Below, piece by piece: positions 6,643 to 14,575 of a stretch of DNA of 42,939 bases. Position numbers and translations under genes: made by a program. Every line of letters starts with the position of its first letter. Position 1 is the first letter of the stretch. This stretch comes from Flavobacterium frigidimaris (GTDB lineage Bacteria; Bacteroidota; Bacteroidia; Flavobacteriales; Flavobacteriaceae), in NCBI GenBank assembly GCA_900129595.1, contig FQWG01000029.1:1-42939 (forward strand), in the 5' to 3' direction. The notes below the pieces were generated by a model. It was given only the letters and a program-made list of their open reading frames with translations, was not told the origin of the DNA and ran no database searches.

Positions 6643-8700
6643 ATGACAACTAATAAATCCACATCATTGTTTGAAAGCAAACAGGTAAAAGAAGCCCTAG
6701 TGCAATCTTTTGTGAAGCTTAATCCAAAATTGATGATCAAAAATCCGGTAATGTTTACCGTAGAAATAGGAACTGCCATAATGTTTGCCGTTTGTATTTC
6801 CATTTTAATGGGAGCAACAGATCAGGGTAGTTTTACTTATAATTTAATTGTATTTTTAATTTTACTGGCTACTCTTTTGTTTGCCAATTTTGCTGAGGCT
6901 ATTGCCGAAGCCAGAGGAAAAGCACAAGCCGATAGTTTAAGAAAAACACGGGAAGAAACTCCTGCAAGACAAATTTTGCCTAACGGAGAAATCAAAAACA
7001 TCAGTTCATCTGAATTGAAAAAAGGAGATGTTTTCGTTTGTGAAGCCGGAGATTTAATTGCAACCGACGGGGAAATTATCGAAGGTTTAGCTACAATTGA
7101 CGAAAGCGCTATTACTGGAGAAAGTGCTCCTGTAATTCGGGAAGCGGGTGGTGATAAATCATCTGTAACCGGAGGAACAAAAGTATTGTCTGATAAAATT
7201 AAAGTAATCGTGACCTCTGAACCCGGCGAAAGCTTTTTGGATAAAATGATTGCTTTGGTTGAAGGTGCAAGCCGTCAGAAAACACCAAACGAAATTGCCT
7301 TAACCATTTTATTAGCCGCATTTACTTTAATCTTCGTGATTGTGTGCGTTACGCTAAAACCGTTTGCCGACTATGCAAATGCACCCATCACGATTGCGGC
7401 TTTTATTGCACTATTTGTTTGTTTGATTCCAACCACAATTGGTGGTTTATTATCAGCAATTGGTATTGCAGGTATGGACAGAGCATTAAGAGCTAATGTG
7501 ATTACAAAATCCGGAAAAGCGGTTGAGACTGCCGGAGATATTGATGTCTTGCTTTTGGATAAAACCGGAACGATCACGATTGGAAATAGAAAAGCAACGA
7601 ATTTTTATCCTGCAAAAGGCGTTTCTGAAGAAGATTTTATAAAATCTGCTGTGTTAAGTTCATTAGCAGATGACACTCCGGAAGGGAAAAGTATTATTGA
7701 ATTAAGTGAAATGTTAGATGTAAAAGGTGAGATCAAAGCAAGCATTTCACAACTCACAGATCACATTTCACAAACTATAAAATTTACCGCTGAAACCAGA
7801 ACTTCCGGAGTTATTTTAAAAGACGGAACCAATATTAGAAAAGGCGCTCAGGATGCAGCAAAAAACATTACGCTTCAAGCCGGAAATACTTTCCCTGAAG
7901 ATACCGCTCAAAAAGTAATTGATATCTCGTCTAAAGGAGGAACACCATTAGTTGTGATTAAAAATGATCAGGTTCAAGGTGTTATCGAATTGCAGGATAT
8001 CATAAAAACCGGAATGAAAGAACGTTTTGACCGATTGAGAAAAATGGGTGTAAAAACAGTGATGGTTACCGGAGATAATCCGCTTACAGCAAAATTTATT
8101 GCAGAAGCTGCCGGTGTTGATGATTTTATTGCCGAAGCAAAACCTGAGGATAAAATGAACTACATCAAAAATGAGCAAAATCTGGGTAAACTGGTTGCCA
8201 TGATGGGTGACGGAACGAATGATGCTCCTGCCCTTGCGCAAGCCAATGTGGGTGTTGCCATGAACAGCGGAACTCAGGCTGCGAAAGAGGCCGGAAACAT
8301 GGTCGATCTTGATAATGATCCAACAAAATTAATCGAAATTATCGAAATTGGGAAACAACTTTTAATGACCCGAGGAACTTTAACAACGTTCTCGATTGCA
8401 AATGACGTTGCGAAGTATTTTGCTATTGTCCCTGCTCTTTTTATCACTGCAATTCCTGCGCTTGAAGGATTGAACATCATGCATTTGCACAGTCCTGAAA
8501 GTGCCATTTTATCAGCCGTGATTTTTAATGCGATTATCATTCCTATCTTGATTCCGCTGGCTTTGAGAGGAGTTGATTATAAACCAATTGGTGCAAGTGC
8601 CATTCTAAAAAGAAACCTGTTGATTTATGGTTTAGGCGGATTGATTATCCCTTTTATCGGAATTAAATTAATTGATTTACTTGTAACCTTCTTTATGTAA
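6643..8700 (+). CDS. kdpB: KdpB, catalytic P-type ATPase subunit of the Kdp pump
   Basis: The protein has 685 residues, the usual KdpB length. It carries the P-type ATPase signatures in order: the actuator-domain TGES in AITGESAPV, the phosphorylation motif DKTGT with catalytic D306, and the hinge GDGTNDAPALAQA. Membrane helices lie at about 35-85, 215-285 and 580-685. ATP hydrolysis here drives potassium through KdpA. At residues about 367-380 (ASISQLTDHISQT) the DNA reads like the intergenic CACATTTCACAA words, as if repeat sequence had entered a variable loop of the nucleotide-binding domain. Confidence 0.97.
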   Translation: MTTNKSTSLFESKQVKEALVQSFVKLNPKLMIKNPVMFTVEIGTAIMFAVCISILMGATDQGSFTYNLIVFLILLATLLFANFAEAIAEARGKAQADSLRKTREETPARQILPNGEIKNISSSELKKGDVFVCEAGDLIATDGEIIEGLATIDESAITGESAPVIREAGGDKSSVTGGTKVLSDKIKVIVTSEPGESFLDKMIALVEGASRQKTPNEIALTILLAAFTLIFVIVCVTLKPFADYANAPITIAAFIALFVCLIPTTIGGLLSAIGIAGMDRALRANVITKSGKAVETAGDIDVLLLDKTGTITIGNRKATNFYPAKGVSEEDFIKSAVLSSLADDTPEGKSIIELSEMLDVKGEIKASISQLTDHISQTIKFTAETRTSGVILKDGTNIRKGAQDAAKNITLQAGNTFPEDTAQKVIDISSKGGTPLVVIKNDQVQGVIELQDIIKTGMKERFDRLRKMGVKTVMVTGDNPLTAKFIAEAAGVDDFIAEAKPEDKMNYIKNEQNLGKLVAMMGDGTNDAPALAQANVGVAMNSGTQAAKEAGNMVDLDNDPTKLIEIIEIGKQLLMTRGTLTTFSIANDVAKYFAIVPALFITAIPALEGLNIMHLHSPESAILSAVIFNAIIIPILIPLALRGVDYKPIGASAILKRNLLIYGLGGLIIPFIGIKLIDLLVTFFM

Positions 8701-8770
8701 GGTTCTGAGATACTAAGTTTCTAAAAAAAAAACTCAGAAACTTAGCTCCTTAGTCCCTTAGAACCTTTAA
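8701..8770. repeat. Imperfect inverted repeat in the kdpB-kdpC gap
   Basis: GGTTCTGAGATACTAAGTTTC (first 20 bases from 8700) is mirrored by CAGAAACTTAG ... CTTAGAACC at about 8735-8767, with an A-run in the loop. Similar words reappear at the end of kdpC (9340-9372). It is one of several dispersed palindromes of this genome type. Confidence 0.55.
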
Positions 8771-8780
8771 AATAAACACA

Positions 8781-9362
8781 ATGAAAACTATATTCTCACT
8801 ATTAAAATTAACACTGCTTACCGTAATTCTACTGGCAGTTATTTATCCTCTTGCGATTTACGGAATTGCACAATTTGCTCCTAATCACGGAAAAGGAGAA
8901 ACTATTTCGGTTAACGGAAAAGTGGTTGGATACCAAAAAATAGGTCAGAAATTCGATAAATCGAATTATTTCTGGGGACGCCCGTCGGCGGTTGATTATA
9001 ATGCCGCCGGAAGTGGCGGTAGTAACAAAGGACCAAGCAATGCTGAATATTTGGCTTTGGTTCAAAAAAGAATTGATACATTTTTAATCGTTCATCCTTA
9101 TTTGAGAAAATCTGAGATTCCTGCTGATATGGTGACAGCTTCAGGAAGTGGTTTAGATCCGAATATTTCTCCACAAGGTGCCTTGATTCAGGTGAAACGT
9201 GTTGCCACAGAAAGAAAATTATCTGAAGATAAAGTGAAGGCTTTGGTTGAAGCGAATATCAATACTCCTAAGGTTATGGGAACTCCAACGGTTAATGTGT
9301 TGGAATTGAATGTGGCTTTGGATGAGCTTTCTGGAAAAGGTTCTAAGGTTCTGAGTCGCTAA
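8781..9362 (+). CDS. kdpC: KdpC, accessory subunit of the Kdp ATPase
   Basis: The protein has 193 residues: one N-terminal membrane helix (about 5-28) and a periplasmic domain with the family signatures FWGRPSAVDYNAAGSGGSN, ASGSGLDPNISPQGA and a C-terminal VNVLELNVALDEL. KdpC stabilises and couples the KdpA-KdpB complex. The last residues (GSKVLSR) and stop codon are written in a dispersed repeat word (AAGGTTCTGAGTCGCTAAG), so the natural C-terminus seems to have been replaced by repeat sequence without loss of the conserved domain. The gene is followed by a 16-bp perfect hairpin. Confidence 0.95.
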   Translation: MKTIFSLLKLTLLTVILLAVIYPLAIYGIAQFAPNHGKGETISVNGKVVGYQKIGQKFDKSNYFWGRPSAVDYNAAGSGGSNKGPSNAEYLALVQKRIDTFLIVHPYLRKSEIPADMVTASGSGLDPNISPQGALIQVKRVATERKLSEDKVKALVEANINTPKVMGTPTVNVLELNVALDELSGKGSKVLSR

Positions 9363-9375
9363 GATTCTAAGTTTT

Positions 9376-9410
9376 TTATCCTAACAGGTTTTGGAAACCT
9401 GTTAGGATAA
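9376..9410. terminator. Strong hairpin after kdpC
   Basis: A perfect 16-bp stem, TTATCCTAACAGGTTT (9376-9391) against its complement (9395-9410), has a 3-base loop and lies 14 bases after the kdpC stop. No T-run follows directly; a T6 run begins about 10 bases later. It belongs to the common flavobacterial CCTAACAGGTTT palindromes and may terminate transcription or stabilise the 3' end. Confidence 0.55.
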
Positions 9411-9433
9411 TACACGCCCTTTTTTACCCCAAA

Positions 9434-9519
9434 TGTCCTAGCCCTGATAGTAGTGGAAATCCTTTTACTTTTTTCTTTAAAAAGTAAAAGATTGAAACGG
9501 ATAGCAGGAAATAGCTCCT
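9434..9519 (+). repeat. Flavobacterial dispersed repeat, copy 2
   Basis: Left arm TGTCCTAGCCCTGATAGTAG and right arm GAAACGGATAGCAGGAAATAG (first 20 bases) ending CTCCT flank a hairpin CTTTTACTTTTT/AAAAAGTAAAAG. Arms match copies 1 and 3, while the central stem is different in sequence but kept as a palindrome. Confidence 0.75.
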
Positions 9520-9544
9520 TAAAACCTACTAAATAATAAATTAA

Positions 9545-9587
9545 TGAGGATGAGATTGTTTTCGCCGCGGCGAACAAGTCTTCCTCA
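9545..9587. repeat. GC-rich nested palindrome before the porin gene
   Basis: The core TTCGCCGCGGCGAA (9561-9574) is a perfect 14-base palindrome in AT-rich surroundings. Outer arms TGAGGA (9545-9550) and TCCTCA (9582-9587) pair as well, with mostly paired sequence between them. It sits 15 bases before the porin start chosen here and would fold in the leader RNA. Confidence 0.6.
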
Positions 9588-9601
9588 CAATGACAAACAA
9601 A

Positions 9602-10678
9602 ATGAAAAAAATTATACTTACCGCTTTAATCGCATTTGGTTTTAGCAATTTACACGCTCAGGACGAAACAAAAAGTCCGTTTACGTTTTCGGGATATGTA
9701 GAAACTTATTATAGTTATGATTTTGGGAAACCGGAAGATCATACACGCCCGGGCTTTTTTTACAATTACAATAAAAGTAATGAAGTAAATATCAATTTAG
9801 GATTGGCAAAAGTGAATTATTCGAAAGATAATATTCGTGGGAATTTTGCCCTAATGGCCGGAACTTACGCCGAATATAATATGGCGGCCGAACAGGGTTT
9901 ATTGAAAAATGTATATGAAGCGAATGTGGGTGTTAAAATTTCGCAAAGCCATAATTTATGGGTCGATGCTGGAATTATGCCGGCACATATTGGTTTTGAA
10001 AGCGCAATTGGAAAAGATTGCCCCACTTTAACAAGAAGCATTCTGGCTGAAAACTCTCCGTATTATGAAACAGGAGTTAAAATTGGTTACACTTCTGAGT
10101 CTGGAAAATGGTATTTGGCCGGAATGTATCTAAATGGCTGGCAGCGTATTGAGAAAGTAAAAGGTAATCAAACACCTGCTTTTGGAACGCAGGTTACCTA
10201 TAAACCATCAGACAGAGTGGTTTTGAACTGGAGTACTTATGTTGGGAATGAGCAACCGGATATCGACAAAAAATGGCGTTATTTTAATAACTTTTACGGG
10301 CAATTTAAGGTAACAGATAAAACAAATATTACAGCTGGTTTTGATGTTGGTTCACAACAAACGGCTAAAAACAGCAATAAATATGATACGTGGTTTTCAC
10401 CCGTTTTGATTCTGCAATACAAACCAACTGCTAAAATTCAGTTAGCAGCACGTGGTGAATATTATAGTGATGAAAAAGGTGTGATCATTTCAACAGAAAC
10501 ACCAAATGGTTTTAAAACTTACGGATTTTCAGCTAACTTTGATTACTTAGTTACTGATAATGTAATGTTTAGATTAGAAGCAAGAAATCTTTCGAGTAAA
10601 GATGAAATATTTACAAAAGACAATCTTCCAACAGATACCAATACGTTTGTAACGACTTCGTTGGCGATTAGTTTCTAG
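9602..10678 (+). CDS. Outer-membrane beta-barrel porin (BBP2/OmpL-like) of the kdp locus
   Basis: The protein has 358 residues from ATG 9602. MKKIILTALIAFGFSNLHAQ is a signal peptide with cleavage after HA-Q or nearby. An in-frame ATG four codons earlier (9590) is part of the repeat word in front, so I prefer 9602. The mature protein is a beta barrel with alternating hydrophobic strands, an opening FSGYVETYYSYDF and an aromatic-free ending TSLAISF typical of outer-membrane insertion. It resembles the putative beta-barrel porin-2 family. Its place between kdpC and kdpD suggests a channel for ion passage across the outer membrane; that role is inferred from context. Confidence 0.85.
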   Translation: MKKIILTALIAFGFSNLHAQDETKSPFTFSGYVETYYSYDFGKPEDHTRPGFFYNYNKSNEVNINLGLAKVNYSKDNIRGNFALMAGTYAEYNMAAEQGLLKNVYEANVGVKISQSHNLWVDAGIMPAHIGFESAIGKDCPTLTRSILAENSPYYETGVKIGYTSESGKWYLAGMYLNGWQRIEKVKGNQTPAFGTQVTYKPSDRVVLNWSTYVGNEQPDIDKKWRYFNNFYGQFKVTDKTNITAGFDVGSQQTAKNSNKYDTWFSPVLILQYKPTAKIQLAARGEYYSDEKGVIISTETPNGFKTYGFSANFDYLVTDNVMFRLEARNLSSKDEIFTKDNLPTDTNTFVTTSLAISF

Positions 10679-10742
10679 AAAATATTCAGCCACAGATTTC
10701 ACAGATTAAATGGATTTTACATCTCTTTGTGTTGATTTATTC

Positions 10743-10803
10743 GCCACGAATTCACGAATTATAATTTATCCCATTTATAAATAAAAATTCGTGAATTCGT
10801 GGC
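10743..10803. repeat. Dispersed palindrome with GCCACGAATTCACGAATT arms
   Basis: A perfect 18-bp inverted repeat (10743-10760 and 10786-10803) encloses an AT-rich loop. Each arm is itself a near-tandem of CACGAATT. A second copy lies at 15441-15488. Just upstream, 10687-10717 carries the related word CAGCCACAGATTTCACAG. Confidence 0.75.
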
Positions 10804-10850
10804 TAAAAAAATAAAAACTTTGCGACTTAGTGCCTTCGTGGCAAAACCAT

Positions 10851-11978
10851 ATGGAACAGAAAAAAGAAAATAACGCACAGCACTTTCTCGATTTAATTCA
10901 GAAATCACGAAAAGGAAAGTTTAAAGTCTACATTGGCATGAGCGCCGGTGTGGGTAAAACTTATCGGATGTTACAAGAAGCACATTCGCTGTTGAAAAAC
11001 GGAATTGATGTAAAAATTGGTTACATCGAAACACATATGCGAAAAGAAACGCATGAACTTTTATCTGGTTTGCCTGTGATTCCACGGCGAACCATTTTCT
11101 ATAAAGGAAAAGAGCTAGAAGAACTTGACGTGCAGGCTATTATCAATCTGAGACCTGAAGTGGTAATTGTGGATGAACTGGCACACACAAATGTTGAAGG
11201 AAGCAAAAACGAAAAACGCTGGCAGGATGTTTTAGAGATTCTGGAAGCGGGAATCAATGTGATTTCGGCAGTGAATATTCAGCATATTGAAAGTCTGAAT
11301 GAAGATGTAAAACGGATTACAGGAATTGATGTTCAGGAACGTATTCCGGATAATGTGTTGCGACTGGCAGATGAAGTCGTGAATATCGATTTGACTTCTG
11401 AAGATTTGATTGCGCGTTTGAAGGAAGGAAAAATTTATACTGCCGATAAAATCCAGACGGCTTTGACAAATTTTTTTAAATCGGATCAAATTCTGCAATT
11501 ACGTGAATTGGCCCTGAAAGAAGTAGCGAGTCAGGTGGTGAGAAAAGTCGAAAGCGAAGTACCTCAACTACATGCTTTGAGACATGAAAAACTGTTGGCA
11601 TGTATCAGCAGTAATGATAAAACAGCCAAAATCGTGATTAGAAAAGCGGCTCGTCTGGCAAGTTATTACAACGGATCCTGGTATGTTTTGTATGTAGAAA
11701 CTCCTAAAGAAAGCAGTACAAAAATTGCATTAGACAAACAACGCCATCTAATTAATAATTTTAAACTGGCAGTACAATTGGGTGCTGAAGTGATTAAAAC
11801 AGAGAACAAAAATATTGCAGATGCTATTTTGATTGCGGTGGAAGAAAAACATATTACAACTGTTTGCATCGGAAAACCGCATTTGAATTTATTTAAAGTA
11901 ATTTTGTCTACAACGATTTTCAGACGCTTATTAAATAGCTTGTCTTTATCGAATGTAGACCTTGTTATTTTATCGTAA
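10851..11978 (+). CDS. kdpD: KdpD-like sensor protein lacking membrane and kinase domains
   Basis: The protein has 375 residues from ATG 10851. A GTG start at 10830 would add seven residues written in a dispersed repeat word. The KdpD domain (about 22-230) has Walker A GMSAGVGKT at 29-37 and Walker B VVIVDELAHTN; a universal-stress-protein (USP) domain (about 245-375) follows. The four membrane helices, GAF and histidine-kinase domains of full KdpD (about 900 residues) are missing, and the frame ends cleanly rather than by frameshift. It is a cytosolic sensor half that probably modulates the separate kinase encoded next. E. coli KdpD senses potassium and energy state through these N-terminal domains. 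Confidence 0.93.
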   Translation: MEQKKENNAQHFLDLIQKSRKGKFKVYIGMSAGVGKTYRMLQEAHSLLKNGIDVKIGYIETHMRKETHELLSGLPVIPRRTIFYKGKELEELDVQAIINLRPEVVIVDELAHTNVEGSKNEKRWQDVLEILEAGINVISAVNIQHIESLNEDVKRITGIDVQERIPDNVLRLADEVVNIDLTSEDLIARLKEGKIYTADKIQTALTNFFKSDQILQLRELALKEVASQVVRKVESEVPQLHALRHEKLLACISSNDKTAKIVIRKAARLASYYNGSWYVLYVETPKESSTKIALDKQRHLINNFKLAVQLGAEVIKTENKNIADAILIAVEEKHITTVCIGKPHLNLFKVILSTTIFRRLLNSLSLSNVDLVILS

Positions 11979-12003
11979 ATTTTCTAACCATAATAGTCGT
12001 TTT

Positions 12004-12144
12004 AAACCATGTAAGTTATATAAGTTCATTTAAATTGGAAATCTGAAAAATTTAACCGCAAAGAACGCAAAGGTTTACGCTAAGTTCGTTAAAGTTTTTA
12101 ACCTTTCCTTAATTATGCATCCTCTTATATAACTTATATGGTTC
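12004..12144. repeat. Long inverted repeat before the histidine kinase
   Basis: ACCATGTAAGTTATATAAG near 12006-12024 pairs with CTTATATAACTTATATGGTT at 12124-12143 with one mismatch. Between them lies the word ACCGCAAAGAACGCAAAGG. It fills most of the 199-base gap between the KdpD half and the kinase and is a member of the genome's intergenic palindromes. Confidence 0.6.
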
Positions 12145-12177
12145 AAAAAAAAATAAAATGTTTTTAAAATAAACATC

Positions 12178-13899
12178 ATGAGAATTAAAACTAAATTGAA
12201 TCTGGGAGTTGGATTGTTATTTTTAATGATAATCATACTTTCATTAGTCAGTGGCTATTCTGTTTTTTTGATAAAAGCAGACACGGAGAATATTCTGAAA
12301 GCGAATTACAACACGCTGGAATATTCCAGAAATATGATTTTGTCTTTGGATGAAACTAAAATGAGTACGGATAATAAACTGCATACATTTAAAGAATATC
12401 TTGCAAAACAGACTCAGAATGTTACTGAACCCGGAGAAAAAGAAGCAACAGCAAGTCTTGAAAAAAGCTTTGCACTTTTAGAAAAAAACAGTACTGACGA
12501 AGCTGTAAAAACACAAATCAGACAGGATATTTTTGCGATTATGAAACTCAATCTCGATGCCATAAAGCAAAAAAGTGATATCGCCAAACATACCGCTGAA
12601 ACTGCCAATTTATGGATTGCCATTGTGGGGACTTTGTGTTTTTTGATCGCCTTTAATCTACTGGTGAATTTACCCAATAACATTGCGAACCCCATTAAGG
12701 AATTGACTCAGAGTATTAAGGAAATTGCAAATAAAAATTATTCGGAGCGTGTGCATTTTACTAATCATAACGAATATGGAGATCTCGCCAAATCGTTTAA
12801 TACCATGGCGCAAAAACTCCAGGAATACAACAATAGTAATTTGTATAAATTGTTCTTTGAGAAAAAACGACTGGAAACCCTTATCAATAACATGCACGAT
12901 CCTATTATTGGATTGGATAATGAGGGCATTATTTTGTTTGTGAATGATGAAGCACTAAAAATAATCGGAATGAAATCTGAAGATGTTATCGGGAAATCGG
13001 CTTCTACTCTAGCGTTGTCAAATGACCTAATTCGTTCTTTGATTTTGAAAGAATTAGCAACTGATTCTCAGAAAAAACAACCAATGAAGATTTTCGCTCA
13101 CGGAAAAGAAAGTTATTTTGATAAAGAAACTATCAACATCACGATAACTCCAACAGGTGAAGAAAAAGAAATCAATATTGGTGATGTCATTATTCTGCGA
13201 AATATTACTTTATTTAAAGAACTTGATTTTGCGAAAACAAATTTTATTGCCACCGTTTCACACGAATTAAAAACCCCTATTGCTTCTATAAAACTGAGTC
13301 TTCAATTGCTTCAAAACAATAAAACAGGCGATATGAACGACGATCAAAAACAATTGGTAGAAAGCATTAAAGATGATAGCCAAAGGTTATTGAAAATTAC
13401 CGGAGAATTACTGAATTTATCACAACTGGAAACCGGAAATATTCAGCTGAATATTGAAAAAAGTAATCCGTATGCTATTGTAAATTATGCTGTTGAAGCG
13501 GTAAAAGTTCAGGCCGATCAAAAACAAATTAAATTGGTTATTGATGCCGATGAAAATCTTCAAAACGTAAAAGCCGACAGCGAAAAAACAGGCTGGGTTT
13601 TGATTAATTATCTTTCAAATGCGATTACGTATTCTTCTGAAAAAAGTACGATTGTTATCAAATTAAAAGAAGAAAAGGATCAGATTGTTTTTCAGGTGAT
13701 CGATACCGGAAAAGGAATCGATGCGCGATACAAAGACAAAGTTTTTGATAAATATTTTCAGATTCCCGGCAGTCAGAAATCAGGAACCGGATTAGGTTTA
13801 GCCATTAGCAAAGAATTTATCGAAGCGCAAAATGGAATTATTGGTGTCGAAAGTAATTTAGGTTTGGGAAGTACGTTTTGGTTTTCGTTGAAAGTATAA
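12178..13899 (+). CDS. Membrane sensor histidine kinase of the kdp locus (HAMP-PAS-HisKA)
   Basis: The protein has 573 residues. It has membrane helix 1 (about 8-32), a periplasmic helical segment (about 33-140), membrane helix 2 (about 141-163), HAMP (about 164-218), PAS (about 230-340) and a HisKA dimerisation helix with phospho-acceptor H362 in SHELKTPIAS. The HATPase domain has an N box (INYLSNAITY), G1 (IDTGKGID) and G2 (GTGLGLAISKEF). It follows the KdpD half by 199 bases in the same direction. I infer that the two proteins together replace full-length KdpD and phosphorylate the sigma-54 regulator at 2070-3413. The gene's last bases are duplicated 111 bases downstream. Confidence 0.93.
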   Translation: MRIKTKLNLGVGLLFLMIIILSLVSGYSVFLIKADTENILKANYNTLEYSRNMILSLDETKMSTDNKLHTFKEYLAKQTQNVTEPGEKEATASLEKSFALLEKNSTDEAVKTQIRQDIFAIMKLNLDAIKQKSDIAKHTAETANLWIAIVGTLCFLIAFNLLVNLPNNIANPIKELTQSIKEIANKNYSERVHFTNHNEYGDLAKSFNTMAQKLQEYNNSNLYKLFFEKKRLETLINNMHDPIIGLDNEGIILFVNDEALKIIGMKSEDVIGKSASTLALSNDLIRSLILKELATDSQKKQPMKIFAHGKESYFDKETINITITPTGEEKEINIGDVIILRNITLFKELDFAKTNFIATVSHELKTPIASIKLSLQLLQNNKTGDMNDDQKQLVESIKDDSQRLLKITGELLNLSQLETGNIQLNIEKSNPYAIVNYAVEAVKVQADQKQIKLVIDADENLQNVKADSEKTGWVLINYLSNAITYSSEKSTIVIKLKEEKDQIVFQVIDTGKGIDARYKDKVFDKYFQIPGSQKSGTGLGLAISKEFIEAQNGIIGVESNLGLGSTFWFSLKV

Positions 13900-14061
13900 A
13901 AAAGAGCCGGAGGCTCGACCAATATTGTAGGGCTGGATTTTAATCCAGTTTTTTCGCCACAGATTTCACAGATTAAAAGGATTTTTTTTTAGTTTACGTT
14001 GAAAGTGTAAAAAAGAGCCGGAGGCTCGGCCAATATTGTAGGGCTGGATTTTAATCCAGTT
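13881..14061. repeat. Direct repeat duplicating the 3' end of the kinase gene
   Basis: Two 70-base copies, 13881-13950 and 13992-14061, have a period of 111 bases and only about four differences. Each starts with the kinase's last codons (TTGAAAGTATAA or TTGAAAGTGTAA). The hairpin GAGCCGGAGGCTC and then the palindrome CTGGATTTTAATCCAG follow. The segment between the copies holds the word CGCCACAGATTTCACAG. Confidence 0.85.
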
Positions 14062-14400
14062 CCGCATAAAACAGGTCGTTCCTACGGAATTTTAAAAATT
14101 TATAAATCTAATTTTCAACGGATTAAAATCCGTTGCTACAATATAAATCATTCCTACGGAATTTTATGTAGTCCCTACGGGGCATTTTTACTTGTCGTGA
14201 TTATCTTTTTCTACCAACATTTAACTCCTAACGGAGTATATCTCAAAGAGATTATATGACATAAATATTTCTTTTTTTCTACCAACATTTAACTTCTAAC
14301 GGAGTAATATCTCGGAGAGATTATATATTGGTAGAAAAATTTTACACGCGAAATGTTTGTCCCGTAGGGACTACACCTTTAATTGAAAAATAATATTTTT
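14062..14400. repeat. Island of nested short palindromes and direct repeats
   Basis: Elements seen here are two GTTCCTACGGAATTTT-like words (about 14078 and 14150), palindrome CAACGGATTAAAATCCGTTG (about 14116-14135), and two direct copies of TCTACCAACATTTAACT then CTAACGGAGT (about 14211 and 14278). An inverted TGGTAGAAA lies at about 14329. TGTAGTCCCTACGGGGCA (about 14166) is mirrored by TGTCCCGTAGGGACTACA (about 14359). No reading frame of interest is present. Confidence 0.7.
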
Positions 14401-14575
14401 ATTTACTATTGAAATTTTCATTGATATTGAATATTTTATCCTCTAATATTTAGCCAATCTTAATCCAATTACTTCATTCAAAGACAACTGATTAATATTC
14501 GCTTAAGGTTCAATTAAGCCCAAAATACCTGCATTGAACATTCGTTATTATTGCAACTTATAACAATAACGAAAG

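Noticed and set aside
10851..11978. kdpD as a pseudogene
   Set aside because: The two N-terminal domains are complete with intact Walker motifs, the frame ends cleanly after the USP domain, and no remnants of the missing domains follow; a separate kinase supplies the missing function.
13881..14400. CRISPR array
   Set aside because: Repeats differ in length and type, occur only once or twice and are palindromic; there are no regular spacers and no cas genes.
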